From positions 1 through 9,105 of the forward strand of contig JAEYUG010000080.1 in the NCBI GenBank assembly GCA_023432805.1: DNA of 9,105 nt, given 5' to 3'. A program made the position numbers and the translations under genes. Each line of letters opens with the position of its first letter. Position 1 is the first letter of the stretch. The DNA comes from Bacteroidota bacterium (lineage in GTDB: Bacteria; Bacteroidota; Ignavibacteria; SZUA-365). The notes under the pieces are model-generated. The model saw only the letters and a program-made list of their open reading frames with translations, made no database searches and was not told the DNA's origin. Positions 9,031-9,105 of this stretch are shown here, in pieces.

Positions 9031-9105
9031 GGAGGACGAACGCCCGGTGTCTTCAGGAGGACGGACGCCCCCGTCCGTCCCAGACGAACACCCGGTGTCT
9101 TCAGG
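9031..9105. repeat. Direct repeat pair flanking a 9-bp-stem palindrome
   Basis: Two 23-bp copies (9035-9057 and 9083-9105) of GACGAACxCCCGGTGTCTTC plus AGG differ at one base and are 48 bp apart. Between them GGACGGACG (9059-9067) and CGTCCGTCC (9072-9080) form a perfect 9-bp stem around a CCCC loop. The array reaches the window edge and probably continues. No reading frame I would call a gene covers it. Confidence 0.85.

Overview
This is a GC-rich chromosomal window with five protein genes and one tRNA. Promoter-like sites of the form TTG-N20-TAnnTTTG, especially the one before the tRNA, match the Bacteroidota-type sigma consensus rather than the proteobacterial one. Together with the high GC and secreted proteins (Sec signal, lipobox, a C-terminal Phe on a barrel-like domain), this suggests a Gram-negative lineage of the FCB group, possibly near Chlorobi, Kapabacteria or Ignavibacteria. 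That placement is inference and has not been tested by a search.

Layout. Positions 1-1989 (minus) hold a DEAD-box RNA helicase whose 3' end lies outside the window; its C-terminal tail is a Lys/Pro/Ala/Glu hexapeptide repeat. Transcribed away from it is an exported protein (2271-3788, plus) with a trypsin/HtrA-like domain whose His and Ser catalytic positions are replaced, then a long coiled coil, then a domain that looks like an outer-membrane beta-barrel. From 3791 to 3917 lies a cluster of four GTGGACG-N4-CGTCCAC hairpins, three of them in tandem with a 29-bp period. It is followed by uvrB (3966-5981, plus), complete and typical. Tail-to-tail with uvrB, 3 bp away, is a secreted M14 zinc carboxypeptidase (5985-7838, minus). 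Upstream of that, also on the minus strand, are a strong intrinsic terminator (7911-7942), a lipoprotein gene ending in three 17-residue GHPPVDGQ repeats (8003-8848), and tRNA-Val(UAC) (8906-8980) with its promoter (8996-9026). The window ends in a second family of direct and palindromic repeats (9031-9105).

Functionally this is not one pathway. Two genes are housekeeping information-processing genes (RNA helicase, nucleotide-excision repair) and three encode cell-envelope proteins. The tRNA and the lipoprotein gene probably share a transcript: the only promoter seen lies before the tRNA and the only terminator after the lipoprotein gene. The points most worth a second look are the pseudoprotease-coiled-coil-barrel protein, the two hairpin repeat families with a shared design, and the GHPPVDGQ repeat tail.
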